Source: Chelydra serpentina
Taxonomy: Eukaryota > Chordata > Testudines > Chelydridae
NCBI GenBank assembly: GCA_037349315.1
Contig: JBAIAC010000035.1
Coordinates: forward strand, 7,702,501-7,766,500
DNA length: 64,000 nt
Direction: 5' to 3'
Below the pieces are notes generated by a model. It was given only the letters and a program-made list of their open reading frames with translations. It was not told the DNA's origin and searched no databases. The position numbers and the translations under genes are program-made. This document shows, piece by piece, positions 1 through 12,039 of the stretch. The stretch's first letter is position 1; each line of letters starts with the position of its first letter.

Positions 1-320
1 ATTATTTGTTTTACATAGTGCCTAGGAGCCTCAGTCCTGGACCAGGAAGTGCACTGTGCTAGGCACTGTACAGAACAAACAGGTAGCACCTGCCCCAAGG
101 AACTTACAGTCCAAGACAAGAGACAACAGGTAGCTACAGACTGGGGAGCAGAAGGAAACAGTGAGGCACCATTGGTCAGCATGATTGGTGATAATCTCAG
201 CACAGCAGCAGGCTGATAGTAGTCCTGTTTTTTGTAGGCATCATGACAAAGGAGGGATATGAAGGAGGATAATGAGCTTTTTGGGTGTTATGGGGAGCTC
301 TTCCAAAGCATGAGAGGCAG
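1..320 (+). repeat. Interspersed repeat, unclassified (amniote retroposon-like)
   Basis: The stretch resembles a repeat I know as common in turtle and crocodilian DNA, with phrases such as a block on lowest-copy counts ending in 'aggaacttacagtccaag' and 'tttttgtaggcatcatg'. It has no coding capacity and runs off the left edge of the window. The class (SINE or LINE tail) cannot be decided from the sequence alone; recognition is from memory of the family, not from a search. Confidence 0.4.
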
Positions 321-324
321 CTTT

Positions 325-446
325 ACAGACGTAAGCCTCACAACTACTCCCCATGTAAGGTAGGTATCGTTATCTCCATTTCACAGATGGGGGGGTAACG
401 GAGACAGAGAGGTTACATGATATTATTTGGGTACTGGTAAGGGGGG
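325..446 (-). repeat. MIR-like SINE fragment
   Basis: Read on the minus strand this matches the conserved core of MIR/CORE-SINEs. On the plus strand the clues are 'aaggtaggtatcgttatctc', 'catttcacagatgggg' and 'gagacagagaggtta'. Only the core and part of the 3' side are present. No target duplication is visible, as expected for such an old element. Confidence 0.65.
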
Positions 447-2678
447 GGTCCTTTAATAACATAAATGACCTCCTTCAGTGCAAGGCAGTGAACCTCCAGG
501 CCCTGTAGCTTTCACAAAACAATCTTCATGTTTGCTTGAGAGAGATGATGAGTTAACTAGCTTAAAATTACAGGGATTTAAAACAAATTGAGACTGCACT
601 TTTAAATTAAAATGTTTTTACGGGCTCTTTTTCAATGGGCCAAGTTAGTGTCTAGTGCAACTCCGGCAGCCAGTGGAGTTATACCAGGCATGAACTGGCC
701 CCTGCAGCTTTTGAAACACCAGCCAGGGAATTTATGTAAGAGCCAGGGCAATTCAGAGGTCACATTTTAGCAAGCAGAGGGCTTTCATCTCGTTCCAATT
801 AATACAACAGAAACTTGGAGAAAGAAGAAAAGATGTATGTGAGGGCTATACAGTTAAGTGTTTCCTAGTTCGTAATAACTAAATAAATAGGGGGAAATCC
901 TGACAATCAGGCATAATTCACTGTGGCTTTAGCTTCTATGTCAAGAATGGGAAAAGATGAGCCGACATTTTGACTGTAAAATGAAGAGGGCAACTTTCAA
1001 AGGGCCAGCCCTGCCCTCAGCTACCCAACACCCTTGGGCTTCTACGGACAAGCATTTGTCCTCAAATGATTTTTCTTTAATTTGAGGTTGGGGGACCCGG
1101 TCGGTAGCCCACAGAGGTTAATGGGAGTCTGCCTGTTGATTTCAATAGGCTTTGAAGCAGGCCTCCACGTTTACTACAGTGGTGGTGGAGGTGGAGGGAG
1201 AGCAGTAAGTACTCAAAACATTCCTGGCACCATGGGGCTCTGCTGAGATGCAGTTTGACTCCTAGTCTTGGCTGCTTCCCCGCGCACTCAGGGACCCTCT
1301 TCCCAATTCCCGGTGCTGAGAAGGGAGTCCTGCTGCCCCGGAATACAAAAGTGCCTTTGGCCCTCAAAAGTCTCGGTCTGTTAATTAGCCTCTTGCAAAA
1401 GCAGGCTGTGGAGCATGGCTCCCTCCTCAGGACCCAGCTGAGCAATAACAAAGGACAAATCCATCCTGGGCCAGAGGCCGTCTGCCACCTGTCTTGACCG
1501 CTTGTCCTGCCTAGATATTTAGTTACTCAGACATAGTTAGGTATCTAACTCACATAATAGCTCCCTTTGAAAATTAGGTGCCTTTTTACTTTTGAGCTAT
1601 GGGCTTTCTGAGGGTCCCAAGAGGCTGTCTAAATGAGGTGTTGCTATGGCAACCATCACAGCAGTCTCTGCTCCCTCAGGTGAGAGAAGTGGTGTGTTGC
1701 AGGTGGGGAGCTCACGGTCTCCCAGACATCTTGCCCCTTACGGCCGCACTGTACAGCTGGGTTACGTCCAGGCTGCCTGAACAGGCTGCCCCTGTCTCTA
1801 GATGGCTTGTCCTGCTATGGAACCAGGACTCTGTCTCGCCCGGGCACTGCAGTGGGCCAGGCCCTAGAGCAGGAGATGCTCACGCATGCAGGAGTTGAAG
1901 AATGACTGACTGCTTTTGGCACTTCAGTAGAATTGAACCGTTTCACTGGGTCCGGATCAGGTAACTTTAGCACTTGGTGCACACCAAGTGAGCAGAAATT
2001 AAAGTGTTGCTCACCTCTCTGAGCCACCAGTTGAATTTTGGGCTCCTACTACCAGCAGCTTGAATTAGCGCTGAGACGTGCAATGGCAAGATTCCTCCAG
2101 ACACACCAACTTCTCCCTCAGGACCCCTGGGGCCTGCCTGGGACAGTCAGACTAACTTTCTAATGTACAAATCCCTGCTTGTGAGTGATGGCCTGGCAGG
2201 AATGTCAGCTGTATGGGAATAAATTGAAGCACTTTATTCTCTGGGCTGTATGAAAATCCACAGAGCAACACCGTTTACTGGAATGAAACAGGTCTCCGAT
2301 GTGGGCTGGTGAGAGAGAGCAGTGGCCAAAATATATAATTTACAGCCTAGTCCTTTCAGAGTGCTGGGAAGATGCCAGCTCAGGTTAACCATTAAGCATG
2401 ACACCTTCAATCTAAGTAGGAGCAAGAGAGATAAGAGAGCAGTGAGGCAAAGGCTCATTAAGCGGGACACTTTATCTGGAATGCTAAGAATTTCTATCTT
2501 GGTATTTATTTAGTATTTAAGAAAATGTGAGCTGCTGCTGCTCCTCCCTTAACACTGAAGAATGTAGTAGATAGCTGGGATTTGGTGGAGCCAGCTGGAC
2601 AGTTTACTGACTCAGGCTATCTCAGATCAATCTTCTTAATAGTGTCAGTGACAGAATAACAATGGGAAGTTGCAATAC
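447..2678. other. No gene or clear repeat recognised
   Basis: The longest open frames here are 124 codons (1077-1451, minus) and 99 codons (1599-1898, plus). Neither shows a domain, a splice-site context or a codon pattern that I would trust. The sequence is unique-looking, moderately AT-rich DNA, compatible with an intron or intergenic spacer. Confidence 0.5.
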
Positions 2679-2686
2679 CCTATAGC

Positions 2687-2807
2687 TAGGGTGACCAGGT
2701 ATCCTGATTTTATAGGGACAGTCTGATTTGGGGGGCTTTTTCTTTTATAGGCACCTATTACCCCCGACCCTGTCCCGATTTTTTACACTTGCTATCTGGT
2801 CACCCTA
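2687..2807. mobile_element. hAT MITE, short TAGGGTGACCAG family, copy 1
   Basis: A 121-bp palindromic element begins TAGGGTGACCAG and ends CTGGTCACCCTA. It is flanked by a perfect 8-bp duplication, CCTATAGC, at 2679-2686 and 2808-2815. Eight-base duplications are the mark of the hAT superfamily. It has no coding capacity, so a transposase acted in trans. Confidence 0.9.
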
Positions 2808-2986
2808 CCTATAGCATAATATTCTTAGATCAGAAACATCAAGAATTCCGGTACGGATATATATTTTTCCTGTATTAAATAGCATGCTTAAACGACTGTT
2901 GTATTGATCAATAGCTGGAGCAATCTCACTTTTTTGTGAAAAGTGATTGCTTGCCCAGTGCTACTCTAGCAAATTACCTTGATTCT

Positions 2987-3013
2987 AAATAATAATAATA
3001 ATTAATAATAAAA
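2987..3013 (+). repeat. (AAT)n microsatellite
   Basis: A run of AAT units with one interruption lies here, and a shorter AAT run occurs near 13099-13112. It is a simple repeat with no further signal. Confidence 0.8.
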
Positions 3014-3567
3014 ATGCTTCAAAAGACAATTAGTCTGGAACAATTTATATACAGAAGGGATGGGGAATGCAACAGCTCCCAATAGAGTTGCTTGGTCAAA
3101 TAAGTCATTCCAAAATGTCAGTAAAGCATCAAATTGTGTCCTCCCTCAGCACAATATATGTGGGAGGAGCAAGAGTAAGTAGGAAAATAAATGAATTCAT
3201 GCTCAAGATTTGCCATCTTGTCATGCTATGGGGGAGACAGGGTTGAACAGATGCACAGGAAGCAGGAGAAATGGCCTCCCTACAGACAGCCTGAGGTATA
3301 CGGAGAAATCATCCCAGCCTCCGCTCCTCGTGGGGCCCCAGCAAGCTGACCTTGCTTTCCAGGGTGTCCCTGACCCAAACCCTCTCCCTCACTGGGGGTA
3401 AGTGGAATGCAGCAGGACTTCTCAAGAACTAATGCTAAAACACTCAGGGTGAGTTTTCGTGGGACTCTTCCCACAGATTTGTCATACAGAGCAGCTACCA
3501 GGCTGGTCACCCACCCCTCTGTCTGGACACCCTTCCTCCTAACCCCTCAGAGCCCTTACAGCGTAAC

Positions 3568-3691
3568 TAGGGTGACCAGACAGCAAACGTGAAAAATCGG
3601 GACAGGGGGTGGGGGGCAATAGGAGCCTATATAAGAAAAAGACCCCAAAATTGAGACGGTCACTATAAAATCGGGACATCTGGGCACCCTA
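3568..3691. mobile_element. hAT MITE, short TAGGGTGACCAG family, copy 2
   Basis: A 124-bp copy whose left end is TAGGGTGACCAGAC and whose right end, GGGCACCCTA, has one change from the family form. The flanks are AGCGTAAC (3560-3567) and AGCGTAAA (3692-3699), 7 of 8 bases alike. It is in the opposite orientation to copy 1. Confidence 0.88.
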
Positions 3692-4322
3692 AGCGTAAAT
3701 ACACAAGGGTCAGGGTGGGTGAAAGTATGAGCTAAATGTCCCAATAGCCAACGTGCACTGGCAAATGGATACACGCACCATACAATGACAAGCATATGGA
3801 CATGTCTGACTCTTGCATCCCCACGGCTGGTAGGGGCGCTCTGGATGTGGGTAAGTGAGATGGTCAGACTCACTTAAGTGAAGAGTGATTCAGGGCTCAA
3901 ACATTAACAGAAGTGCGTGAATTAAAATGACAAACACATGGGCCGTACTTAAAAGCTCATTCCTGTGGGTTACCCTAGGATCTTCTGGAAGCAGCACTAG
4001 ATCTAGGATCTATGCTGCATGCTCATTTATCTCCAGCATTTCTACAGCTGCACTTCCACCATCCTCTGCATGCCCCTTTCTCCAGCCCCGCCTCCTATTC
4101 TTCAGGGCAGACCTCGGCCTGGCACAGGTGGAATCTTCCCTCTAGCTCCTCCCCTTACTCATCTCAATATAAGGCGGAGCTTTGTTGCACCCTGTATTAA
4201 AGCAGCAGTGTCCAAGCCGTCCTCCAGAGGACATCTCTCTACAGGTCAGTACCAGTCTAGTACATCCCTGCAGCCTGGTTTATATGAAGCCTGGTGCCTT
4301 TTTCCATATGGTTGGGAGCAAC

Positions 4323-4451
4323 TAGGGTGACCAGACAGCAAAGGTGAAAGATTGGGACAAGGGGTGGGGGTGGGGGTAATAGGAGCCGATATAAGAAAAA
4401 GACCCAAAAATCGGGATTGTCCCTATAAAATTGGGACATCTGGTCACCCTA
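4323..4451. mobile_element. hAT MITE, short TAGGGTGACCAG family, copy 3
   Basis: A 129-bp copy flanked by a perfect 8-bp duplication, GGAGCAAC, at 4315-4322 and 4452-4459. A short G/T-rich expansion in the interior explains its extra length over the usual 121-124 bp. Confidence 0.9.
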
Positions 4452-4459
4452 GGAGCAAC

Positions 4460-5695
4460 AGAACAAAATGTTAGTTCTCTCCCGGCATCTTGAAACCTCC
4501 CATGTCTGGTCTTAAGCCCCTGTACAAGGCACCATAGCAGTTCCCATAAAAACAAAGGCTGCATCCCTACCTTGTAAGGCCAACCATGCCCTGAGAGGAA
4601 GCCAAGTCTGGCCTTGGTGTACATTGTACGATGCTGTTCCCCACAGCTACTGGGGACGTCAGTAGTCTAGAGCGACTGTCTTTCAGGTGCTGCTGTTGTA
4701 TTGGGTCCCCTTGTAGCAGCTTTTGCTCCTTCTCTGCGTTGCATGCTGTAGCGGTTATATAGCGCAAAGAGACATATTTGCTTGGCTGTATGGAGGGGAG
4801 ACTTATATCTGTAACTCACAGTGTCATGAATGGCATGCCTCTGCAATTCTTCCCATTTCATTGACCATTGATAGTTTGGGGGACCATAGATTCCCTAGTT
4901 ATGAAAGGATGTTTTTTGTGTAAATCAAATTCTGCAGAACTCCAAGCAGGAAGCTACACCAGCCTGACCACCACGTGGCTGACCTAAGTGGCTCACAGGT
5001 GTAATCTTATTAAGGGCCATATCCTTCCTTCATTCTTTATGCATTACTTCCATTGAGACTGAGACTGACTCCTTTTGAGGTGTATTGAAAACTGTTAAAA
5101 TGATATGCTATCACTTAAAATTCTCAGGGGTTTTCTTGGTCATGCTTGAAGGCTGGGGATACTGTAGGGCTGTGTGTGATCTGGATGTTGTACAGTCAGT
5201 CTGCAGAGAACCAGTCTAGAGCACAATGAGGTGGGTTGTGTGGCTCTACTTTAGGGAGCAGCCTACTTTGTCTCTCTCAGGTTTTGGTTCTTGTGTATTA
5301 GGGTTCTGCATTTTAAGGGGGGGGAAAATAGTTTTTACATTGCAACCTTCCAGAATGAATATTGTGTTTTATCTAACTCTCCTCTTTGTATGACATGAAC
5401 ATAACTCTCTTATCTGTCTATTTCTAATGCACTCATCTCTGTAGTCGCTAGGAGCCATTATTGTTTGAACCTGAGCTACTTTCTCTTCTCTTCCCTGTGT
5501 CAGGTCCTATTCCCATGGATCGCTTGGGGCAACTTACCTGACTACTGAAAGTTCTGCTAAAAGATCATGGGGAAATTACACTGTTCTGAATGGGCAGTAG
5601 AATATGTATTGGGGATACCCTTAGGTATCCTGGACCAAGACTTCAGAACATGCAAAGTAGCGAAAGCCCCTAAAGGATCCATTCCAGGTTTTATG
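4460..5695. other. No gene or clear repeat recognised
   Basis: Short frames only (100 codons at most, the longest one overlapping the neighbouring MITE). A weak resemblance to older CR1 3' sequence may begin near 5470, but I can support it only from about 5700. Confidence 0.45.
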
Positions 5696-5699
5696 CAGT

Positions 5700-5866
5700 A
5701 GTCTCCCGAGGGAGATGAAAACTCAGTGGTTTGGGGCACTTAAAAGTAGACTGTGCTAAACACTAGAAAATGTGCAGTAAGGGAAGAATCCTTTATGGGC
5801 AACGAGATGAATGATAGAATGGGTGATAGAATAGGGCTCTTCTGCCCTTTCTTCTATGATCCTTTA
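5700..5866 (+). repeat. Old CR1 LINE 3' end fragment
   Basis: The order of phrases follows the CR1 3' untranslated region: 'gggagatgaaaactcagtgg', 'cactagaaaatgtgcagtaa', then a tail ending 'ttctatgatcc'. CR1 copies usually keep the 3' end and lose the 5' end, as here. It is strongly diverged, so it is an old insertion. Confidence 0.6.
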
Positions 5867-5869
5867 CTT

Positions 5870-6427
5870 TATGGTGTAAAGGGATGGACCTGCTCCGACA
5901 GAGTATAATTAGTGGATCCCTTTGTCTTCTTTGACTTTGCTTTCTCACTTACCTGTGTGTCGGGAAGAGGTATGTTATGAACAACTACTGAAATGTCTAG
6001 TTCTGAGCTCAGGGTATTTACTGCAAGGAAGGGGATAAAAAGAAGGTATTATGTTCCCTTTTGCATTACAGTTCTTCATGCCCCTGGCATGTCTTCCTCC
6101 TGCAGTCTGTCACCCTGCTATCCCATTGGCTCAGACTCAGCAATGACGATGTATGGTGAGTTAGTGTCTTCGCAGAGATGTAGCTGGATGTACCACTCCA
6201 AAGACCAATTAGGAGGTTATAGAAGTGGGTGGTACAGTCCCAGTTCCACACTGGCTATAAAGTAGTCAGAAAACAGATGTTCTGTAACTTGCACCAAAAC
6301 ACCAGGTGTGCAAAATGAGTGTAACTTACACTGGTTTGGGATTCTGTGGCCATTCAACTCTGTCTATGGGAGCGATGCTTGCTTACACCAGGCCCAAATT
6401 TGTCACTGGCAGTTTGATAGTTTGATC

Positions 6428-6470
<43 letters not shown>

Positions 6471-7970
6471 ACACCTTACACTCTTCCCTTAGTTGCTTTC
6501 CTGCTCAACAAACCCTTTTCCATACCCATTAGCATGCAAGCTGCACTTATTTTGCAACCACCTAAATATCAATGCAATGGAAGTTACGCTGCTCTACTAC
6601 TCAGACTTCATAGCCAATTTACAATTAATGTGCAACATACACCACCATTTGTCTCCACTGACTCTGACTCAGGAATGTCTATGAGCTTTACACCTGTTTC
6701 CTTTAAGGAGCTTTTGAGTGAATTTGGCCTCATGAGTCCCGTGGTGTGCCTGAAGAACTCAGAGAAATGTACCTCTCACTCAGACCCCTATTTCCCCCCG
6801 GCAGGATACAAGTAAAGTCCAGGGGATTTTCTTGTGTCCTGTGGCTGGAGAATCTGGCTTAAGGAATGTAAACTATTACTCACCTCTTGGTATCCTATTT
6901 CTATCATGAACGTTTGAATGCAAGGATGGCAAGAAAAGAGAGACTGTTTCAATCCTCTTTAACCTTTCTCAGACTGGAAAAACAGCTGGCACAAAGTTTG
7001 CAAATGGCTGAGGTCCTTCCTCCTGAAGTGTTTTCTCCGTTTCTTTTTTTTTTTCTGAATGACACCTCAGATTACATCAGTTTGAGCTCTTGGCCAGATC
7101 TAGTGAGTTGCTCAAAAGAAACGTTCCCAACAAATATAAAATTGAATGGAATCTGCCCCTTGGAGCACCTTGGTGTGTTCACCTGTAACCGAAATTAGTG
7201 CATGGGATTTGACTTGAAGTCAAGTTGTTTGGCATTAATTTGATCAAATTTTGTGCTGACTGGCCCAGCACCACAGACCCCAGTCTACTATCTCTGAACT
7301 TACTTCCTTAATAACAAAGTTCAACTACTGTGGTGGGAGAATGTTCTTCCTTATGCAGCATTTTGTAGGCACTGTGATCTCCATGCAGTTGTTGAGAATG
7401 CTGACAGCCCACGTTGCCTGAAAACACATCTTCCTCCACTCTTCAATAATCAAAAGTAGATGGATTGGTTATGGCCACCTCATGGGTTTGACATATGTCT
7501 AATTCAGAAAGAAAATGTCCACCTGGTAAAAGGTTCTGAAGGTCCCTGTGCAAAGTTAAGACATCGGGGTGACTTTCAAAGCCCACACAGCCCTTCCAGG
7601 GGGAAGGAGGGTTTGGCAACTGTCAGGGTCAGGAAAGATCAGTTCAGGCTGGAGCCATTAGGAGACTGGCATTTGGCAGCAGGGGGAGTTAGTTTGAACT
7701 TGGCACTGCTTGGGATTGGGAGATCGGGGGGCTTCTAGCACCAGCAGGAGTTCAAACAGGAGGCGGCTGGGGCCCAGTTGATCTTTCAGAAAGAGTGGCA
7801 GAAAGCAGTGGTCTGAGGGTGGTTATGGGCAAATGCTGGGAGGGAGTGGAAGGTCACTGAATGGGGCTCCGTACAAGAGCAATGATGTCTGCATCTCTGT
7901 CTGGCACATGTCCAAAGCTGCCTCTGCCCTCTCTCAATAACAGTTTGCACTCTTCCTCCGAGGATTCGTG
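5870..7970. other. No gene recognised; contains one microsatellite
   Basis: Apart from the (TG)n run I find no repeat I can name. The 128-codon plus frame at 6429-6815 is read through the TG run (alternating Cys-Val) and is not a gene. Confidence 0.45.
6430..6468 (+). repeat. (TG)n microsatellite, about 19 units
   Basis: An uninterrupted TG/GT dinucleotide run of about 39 bases is followed by 'acacac'. A pure run of this length is likely to be length-variable between individuals. Confidence 0.95.
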
Positions 7971-7979
7971 TCAGAGGTG

Positions 7980-8137
7980 GGTACATATAAATATCCCCTT
8001 TTACAGTCGGGGAAATGGAGACACGGGGGTTCAAGTGAGTTGCCCTTGGTTTTAAAGTGACTCTAGGATAGAGCTGGGCAGGGAACCCAGTCTCCTGGTC
8101 CCTTGGTAGAACACTAGCCTACCCGGCTTCCCTGCGG
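7980..8137 (-). repeat. MIR-like SINE
   Basis: On the minus strand this follows the MIR order: head, core and the motif for 'aaatgggga'. Plus-strand clues are 'ggggaaatggagacac', 'gagttgcccttgg' and 'agagctgggcagggaaccca'. It is among the better preserved MIR copies in the window. Confidence 0.65.
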
Positions 8138-8139
8138 TA

Positions 8140-10780
8140 CAGCTCCAAGGAATTAGTGTGGCTAGGACGAGGTGTTTTGGAGGAGCTCCCAAAGCTCTGT
8201 GGCATTGCACAGAGGCATGTGGACCCAGCTGACTGCTACAGTTTTGACTGACAAACCTGTATAAACAATCACCTTCCTAAGCAACCTCCTGTCTTTGATA
8301 GCATATTGGGCCAAACACAGCTTTGGTATAAAAGTGTAATTCCACTTCAGTGGAGCAATGGCCATTTACACCAGTGCTGAATTTGGCCCAACTCCACTGA
8401 AGTCACTGGCATTTCATTGTCTTCCACCAAGGCTGAATTTGGCCCACAGAACATAATTCAGCTCTCCACAGTTAGAAGATGATTGGTCCCTGGGATGGAC
8501 ATTTAAGATGATTTCACTGACGTTACTAGCGTGTGGTCATCTATGAAAGCCCATGGAAGATCAGTAGCCTTTGGGCTACAAAGATCAGTAGTTTTGGCCC
8601 AGATTCTTATCTCAGTTATGCTGGTGTAAATCCAGCGTGTCTCTAACGACATTACAATGGGCCATATCCACCTCTTGGCTACTCTGGCACAACTTCCTTG
8701 ATGTCAATAGGATCGCATGGTGCCATGGAGGAGAATTTGGTCCTGTACACTTAAATCATGAATGAATGGGAGCAGCTCTTAGAGATCCCACTATGTAATA
8801 AAATACGGCCTTGATAGGCTGATGCCTTAAATCAGTCTCCTGAAAGTAATTTAGCTGGGGTGTGTGTTCATGCAACCCAGATGGAATTCCAAGAACAGCC
8901 CTTTAGGTTGTGACTAACCCGAATTAAGCCTCCTTCAGAGTGTTGCAATAATTCCTTTATTTCATGAGGCCTCAAGGCCCTAGCTTATTGAATGATCTGA
9001 CAGCCATGTTTTCTGGCAGCAAATCAAGTATTTTGCTGCTTCGTATGCCCCAAGGCTGTGTTTCAGTTCAGACCCTTCGACATATCTAATATATTTCCTG
9101 TTGTAATTTAAACTAATGCTAATCCAAGATGTACAGAATGACCTGTTGCTAATTTGAGAAGTGTTTGAATATGGTTGGATATGTGCCAGTCCAGAGTAAC
9201 GTGCTTATTATGCTACCTATGGGGACTGTGAACTTGTATGCCCTCAAATCCAATCAAGGTATGTCACAATATAAGGTCTGCAAAGTATGTGGAAACAAAA
9301 TGCCAATCTTTCCCCTAAATCTGGAATCTGAGACAGAGGAAGTCCGTTTCTGATGGTGTAGTAAAACCCTAACCTGCTATGCAGTAGACCCAGTTTCTAA
9401 TCCCAATCTGCCATGCACTCAGGGGAGTACCAACCATCTAGTTGTCCCTAGCTAAAGGAAGGGAGGCCATGTGTAGCTAAAATGGGGATATTTTTAGTGT
9501 TCTTTCAGGAACACATGGTTATTCTGAAAGGAGGGGAATCTGGAGAAATAGGGACTTTGATCGAAAATACCTGATCATTTAGAAAAGAGAAGGCATACAT
9601 CAGGAGGCCAAAATACCTCCAGGAATCTATTACATTTGTCTCTTCCAATAGGAGTCCCCTGAGGGATGGTGATGGGGGTTGGAACTTGAAAAAATGTAAT
9701 GCAAGATTATTGTTGTGGTTACTTCTCACCATGTCTGAATTAGTCCAAATCTGTAGGAACCATGTTATTTTCTCAGCAGGTTCGGACATGCCTAGTGAGT
9801 AGAATAATGTGGTGCAGAGTGTCTGCATCAAGGGATACAGTGTGTGATGTGCCTGCCTCAGAAGAACAAGGGTGAATCAGATGGTCCATTAAAATTTGTT
9901 GTACCCTGCAAATGGCTGCTTTTGGCAGCTCCTTACATCAGCTCTTAACAAGCACCACTACAATTCTACTGATGCTCCCCAAATGAGGCTTGGGGTGGGG
10001 GACCAGGTGGCACACAGGGCCTGTGCTGACTCCCTGCTCAGGAGTGAATTTTTACCTCACGCAGGATATGAAAAAAATATAAGCAGCACAAAAATACTTT
10101 TCCTGTCGGTAATCACTACTGGCTTGTTTTGTCTGTTACCTCCTTCTAACGGGTATTTTCCATTGGCACGGGAAGGGGAACGGGGCTTCAGTTGTAGTTT
10201 TTTTTTTTTCTTTCCTGTGAGCTTCTTTCTGTATATTCTCTCCCTAGATGAGAATCTAATTCAAGGTTTTTTCAGTCTGCCATTGTCCTGTTTCAGATGC
10301 CATACTATGGCTGCCCAGCATGTTACGGAAAGCCGAGAGCCTGCAGCCAAGCTTCTTCCACAATACCAATGTCTCTCACAGCCAGTTGATTATGCAGTTT
10401 TGGAACAAGTGATGTTTTCTGGTATGAAACAGAATGTGACTGCTGTTTGATGTGATGCAACCATTTAGAAGGGCTGGTAATCAAAGATCCCAATGCATCA
10501 AACAGGATTATGAGAGCATAGCATTCTGTCATGTTACTGACGTGCCAATCTCTGTAGGGCACATATAATTCTATGCCAGTGCTCCATGTCCTCCTGGAAC
10601 AATCATTAGAACAACAAAGACTACTGTAGGAGTGAAGAAAGTAGGCAAATCAGTCCGTTTCGGTTGTTTTTCTGGTGGAAAAACCATGTGGTCCTCTTTC
10701 AGATTCTGGATGAATTCAAAATAGTATTTACAAATACCTGGAACTGACTTTTAAAGAGCTGATCCTGTGAGTTACTGAGC
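8140..10780. other. No gene recognised; ancient repeat scraps possible
   Basis: Phrases such as 'tgctggtgtaaatccag' (near 8620) recur in sauropsid DNA and suggest very old repeats I cannot classify. The 184-codon plus frame at 9896-10450 contains a poly-Phe run from a T tract and shows no domain, so I do not call it a gene. Confidence 0.4.
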
Positions 10781-10788
10781 ACCCTCAG

Positions 10789-11017
10789 TAGGGTGACCAG
10801 ACATCCCGATAAAATTGGGACCGTCCCGATTTTTCTTCTTTTGTCCCGCGTCCCGACCAATGCATGGTTGTGATGCCATTTGTCCCGATATCCGGGCTTC
10901 TTCATTCCGGGGTTGTGTTTTTTTGGCTCAACAAGTTTGGTGACCGGAAGGGTTTTTTTTTTTCTCAACAAGTTCGGCGGCGTCCCGATTTCCGGGTCCT
11001 CGCATCTGGTCACCCTA
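10789..11017. mobile_element. hAT MITE, long TAGGGTGACCAG variant A
   Basis: A 229-bp element shares the outer TAGGGTGACCAG / CTGGTCACCCTA ends with the short family but has a different, longer interior with repeated 'gtcccgat' phrases and T-rich blocks. The flanks are a perfect 8-bp duplication, ACCCTCAG, at 10781-10788 and 11018-11025. Confidence 0.88.
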
Positions 11018-11329
11018 ACCCTCAGAGATTTCAATAGGAGTAGAATGTGGCAGGATTGGGCCCTAATTACTGGTACGTGACTGGCTAAATGCTCTGAGTT
11101 TCACTGCTAAAGTTTGCGTACTTCTCAAAAACACAAATAGTATTTGTTAAGCTCCTCTTACAAGTTCTAGTTTTTCTGATGCGACCTTGATTCCCTTTTA
11201 CTCAGCTCTGTGCAGAAATCATTAGAGAATCCCTTTATTTCACTTACTAGACTATCCTCAATCTATGCATCAGAATAATCTAAAACGTAACTTCCAGCAT
11301 AGTGGTAGAATAAATGGGTTTAAAAAAAA

Positions 11330-12030
11330 AAACCCTACCCAGTTGTAGCAGGGTCGGGCTCACCCCTGCGGCGCCTCCTGCTGGTTTCTCCAGGGAATTA
11401 GCTCACCAGCCTCTGGAGCGCCCTCTGCAGGCCAGTGATCCGCCTGTCCACGCTGGCCCCATGTCCCTCCCAGGACCCGGTGCCCTTTTAACTGGGGTGC
11501 TGCCCCCTGGCAGTACCCCTAGATCTGGGTCTCCCCTCCCCAGGGGAACCCCCAACCCACTATCCCCACCTCGCCTCAGTCGTAGGCTACTGCCAGTCAC
11601 CAGCTAGCCCCCACGCCCTGGGGCAGACTGCAGCATAAGCCACTCATCACAGGCAAAGGGGGTTTGGACCTGCTGCCTCAGCCTACCCGTGGGTTGCCCC
11701 CGGCAACCCCAGTACCCGGTCGGGCCTTACCAGGCCTGCAGCCTGGGTTTCCTAGGCCAGAGCTCCCCAGCTCCCTTGGCCTTTCCCCAGCCCTGCTCCA
11801 CTCCAGGTACCCTGCTTAGGTCCTCCAGCCAGGCCCTTCTCTCCCTAAAGGCAGAGAGAGAGTGTCTGTTTGCTCCAGGCCCACTGCCCTCTCATAAGGG
11901 CCAGCTGGGCCCTGATTAAACTGGCCCCAGCTGTGGCTGCCTTGCTTCAGCCCAGCTTTCAGCCTCAGCCCTCTCCCAGGGCTATTTCCAGCCCCTCCGG
12001 GCAGGAGCAGGGTTCCACCCTGCTTCACCA
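11330..12030 (-). repeat. GC-rich interspersed repeat, probably retroelement-derived
   Basis: A sharply GC-rich block of about 700 bp stands out from AT-rich flanks. Phrases such as 'gcggcgcctcctgctggt' and 'gagcgccctctgcaggcc' belong to a repeat I recall as abundant in turtle DNA, and the minus strand looks like its usual reading direction. I see no RT, protease or clear TG...CA ends, so LTR or internal retroelement origin is only a guess. Confidence 0.45.
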
Positions 12031-12039
12031 GTCTTCATA

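Noticed and set aside
6429..6815. 128-codon plus frame starting in alternating Cys-Val
   Set aside because: It is the translation of the (TG)n microsatellite and its flank, with no domain.
9896..10450. 184-codon plus frame
   Set aside because: It contains a poly-Phe run from a T tract and shows no motif, signal for splicing or similarity that I recognise.
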